From contig DUMS01000051.1 of assembly GCA_012839745.1 (NCBI GenBank), positions 1 through 32,333 of the forward strand: DNA of 32,333 nt, read 5' to 3'. Source of the DNA: Tissierellia bacterium (GTDB lineage: Bacteria; Bacillota; Clostridia; Tissierellales; Tepidimicrobiaceae). The notes under the pieces were generated by a model that saw only the letters and a program-made list of their open reading frames with translations, did no database searches and had not been told where the DNA came from. This document shows, one piece after another, positions 32,222 to 32,333 of the stretch (within the stretch, counting starts at the first letter, position 1; every line of letters starts with the position of its first letter). Both the position numbers and the translations under genes were made by a program.

Positions 32222-32333
32222 ATGGCAAAAGCTAAATTTGAAAGAACTAAGCCTCACGTAAATATAGGAACAATAGGCCACGTAGACCATGGTAAGACAA
32301 CATTGACAGCAGCAATAACACTGGTATTGAACA
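32222..32333 (+). CDS. tuf: Elongation factor Tu, N-terminal fragment (continues past window)
   Basis: The first 37 codons of EF-Tu are visible. They begin [14 protein letters not shown] and include the P-loop [15 protein letters not shown], which is unmistakable. EF-Tu carries aminoacyl-tRNAs to the ribosome. The ATG at 32222 follows AAGGAGG (32207-32213) by 8 nt. About 70 nt separate it from the tRNA-Thr gene, with no terminator or separate consensus promoter, so it is probably cotranscribed with the tRNA. The gene runs off the right edge of the window. Confidence 0.97.
   Translation, partial: MAKAKFERTKPHVNIGTIGHVDHGKTTLTAAITLVLN

Noticed and set aside
32028-32261. 77-codon ORF over the tRNA region
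   Set aside because: It reads through the tRNA-Thr gene; the protein is only a translation of the tRNA, and the start lies in the promoter.
1-32333. CRISPR array, prophage, transposase or plasmid functions
   Set aside because: No regularly spaced repeats and no such genes are visible in any frame.

Overview
The window is AT-rich chromosomal DNA from a low-GC Gram-positive bacterium, most likely of the Clostridia/Tissierellia. The reasons are strong AGGAGG-type ribosome binding sites, consensus sigma-A promoters, tRNA-sensing T-box leaders, a PyrR-type leader, a ctsR-mcsA-mcsB-clpC operon, a SigH-type sigma factor, and a gene order close to the Bacillus subtilis ctsR-to-sigH region. The genus cannot be fixed from the sequence. 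I see no phage, insertion sequence with a transposase, CRISPR array or plasmid function. All coding is housekeeping, and the unusual material lies mainly in leaders and intergenic DNA.

Layout. 1-1307: end of a radical SAM gene, converging on a thiol peroxidase (tpx). 1308-2944: a uracil permease behind a PyrR-type attenuator that carries a second, degenerate PyrR-like hairpin next to the ribosome binding site. 3025-5567: a two-gene unit (HI0933/BaiN-like flavoprotein and a homoserine-dehydrogenase-like SAF protein). 5639-10084: lipoate-protein ligase, then an isoleucine T-box and a type 2 isoleucyl-tRNA synthetase. 10163-12776: a UPF0145 protein and an EF-G-like GTPase. 12829-17379: ctsR-mcsA-mcsB-clpC, the arginine-phosphorylation and Clp protein quality-control operon. 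17421-21161: radA, a minus-strand MazG-like/DUF1573-type gene, carD, and a yacL-type PIN-TRAM gene. 21184-22457: ispD-ispF (MEP isoprenoid pathway). 22465-29228: proS (proline T-box), a secreted DUF1002 protein, gltX, and cysS (cysteine T-box). 29250-32019: thyX, rlmB, yacP/rae1, sigH. 32076-32333: tRNA-Thr(GGT) and the start of tuf.

How it works together. The right two thirds form a translation and stress block. Three aminoacyl-tRNA synthetase genes sit behind T-boxes or strong promoters, followed by rRNA methylation (RlmB), ribosome-associated mRNA cleavage (YacP/Rae1), a tRNA and EF-Tu. The ctsR operon controls damaged-protein turnover. Compared with B. subtilis, disA is missing after radA and mrnC is missing after cysS; thyX directly follows cysS.

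Most interesting signals. (1) The uraA leader looks like a dual device: a PyrR-controlled terminator followed by a second PyrR-like hairpin that could control access to the Shine-Dalgarno. (2) The proS and cysS leaders each carry, after the T-box terminator, the same two-part repeat (an ATAAGACA palindrome followed by a TCATATT inverted repeat with a shared core). (3) A perfect 6+6 dyad fills the spacer of a consensus carD promoter, which is divergent from another consensus promoter. (4) IleRS has the swapped GxHH signature, EF-G-like has DTPGY in place of DTPGH, and RadA has an altered Walker A.
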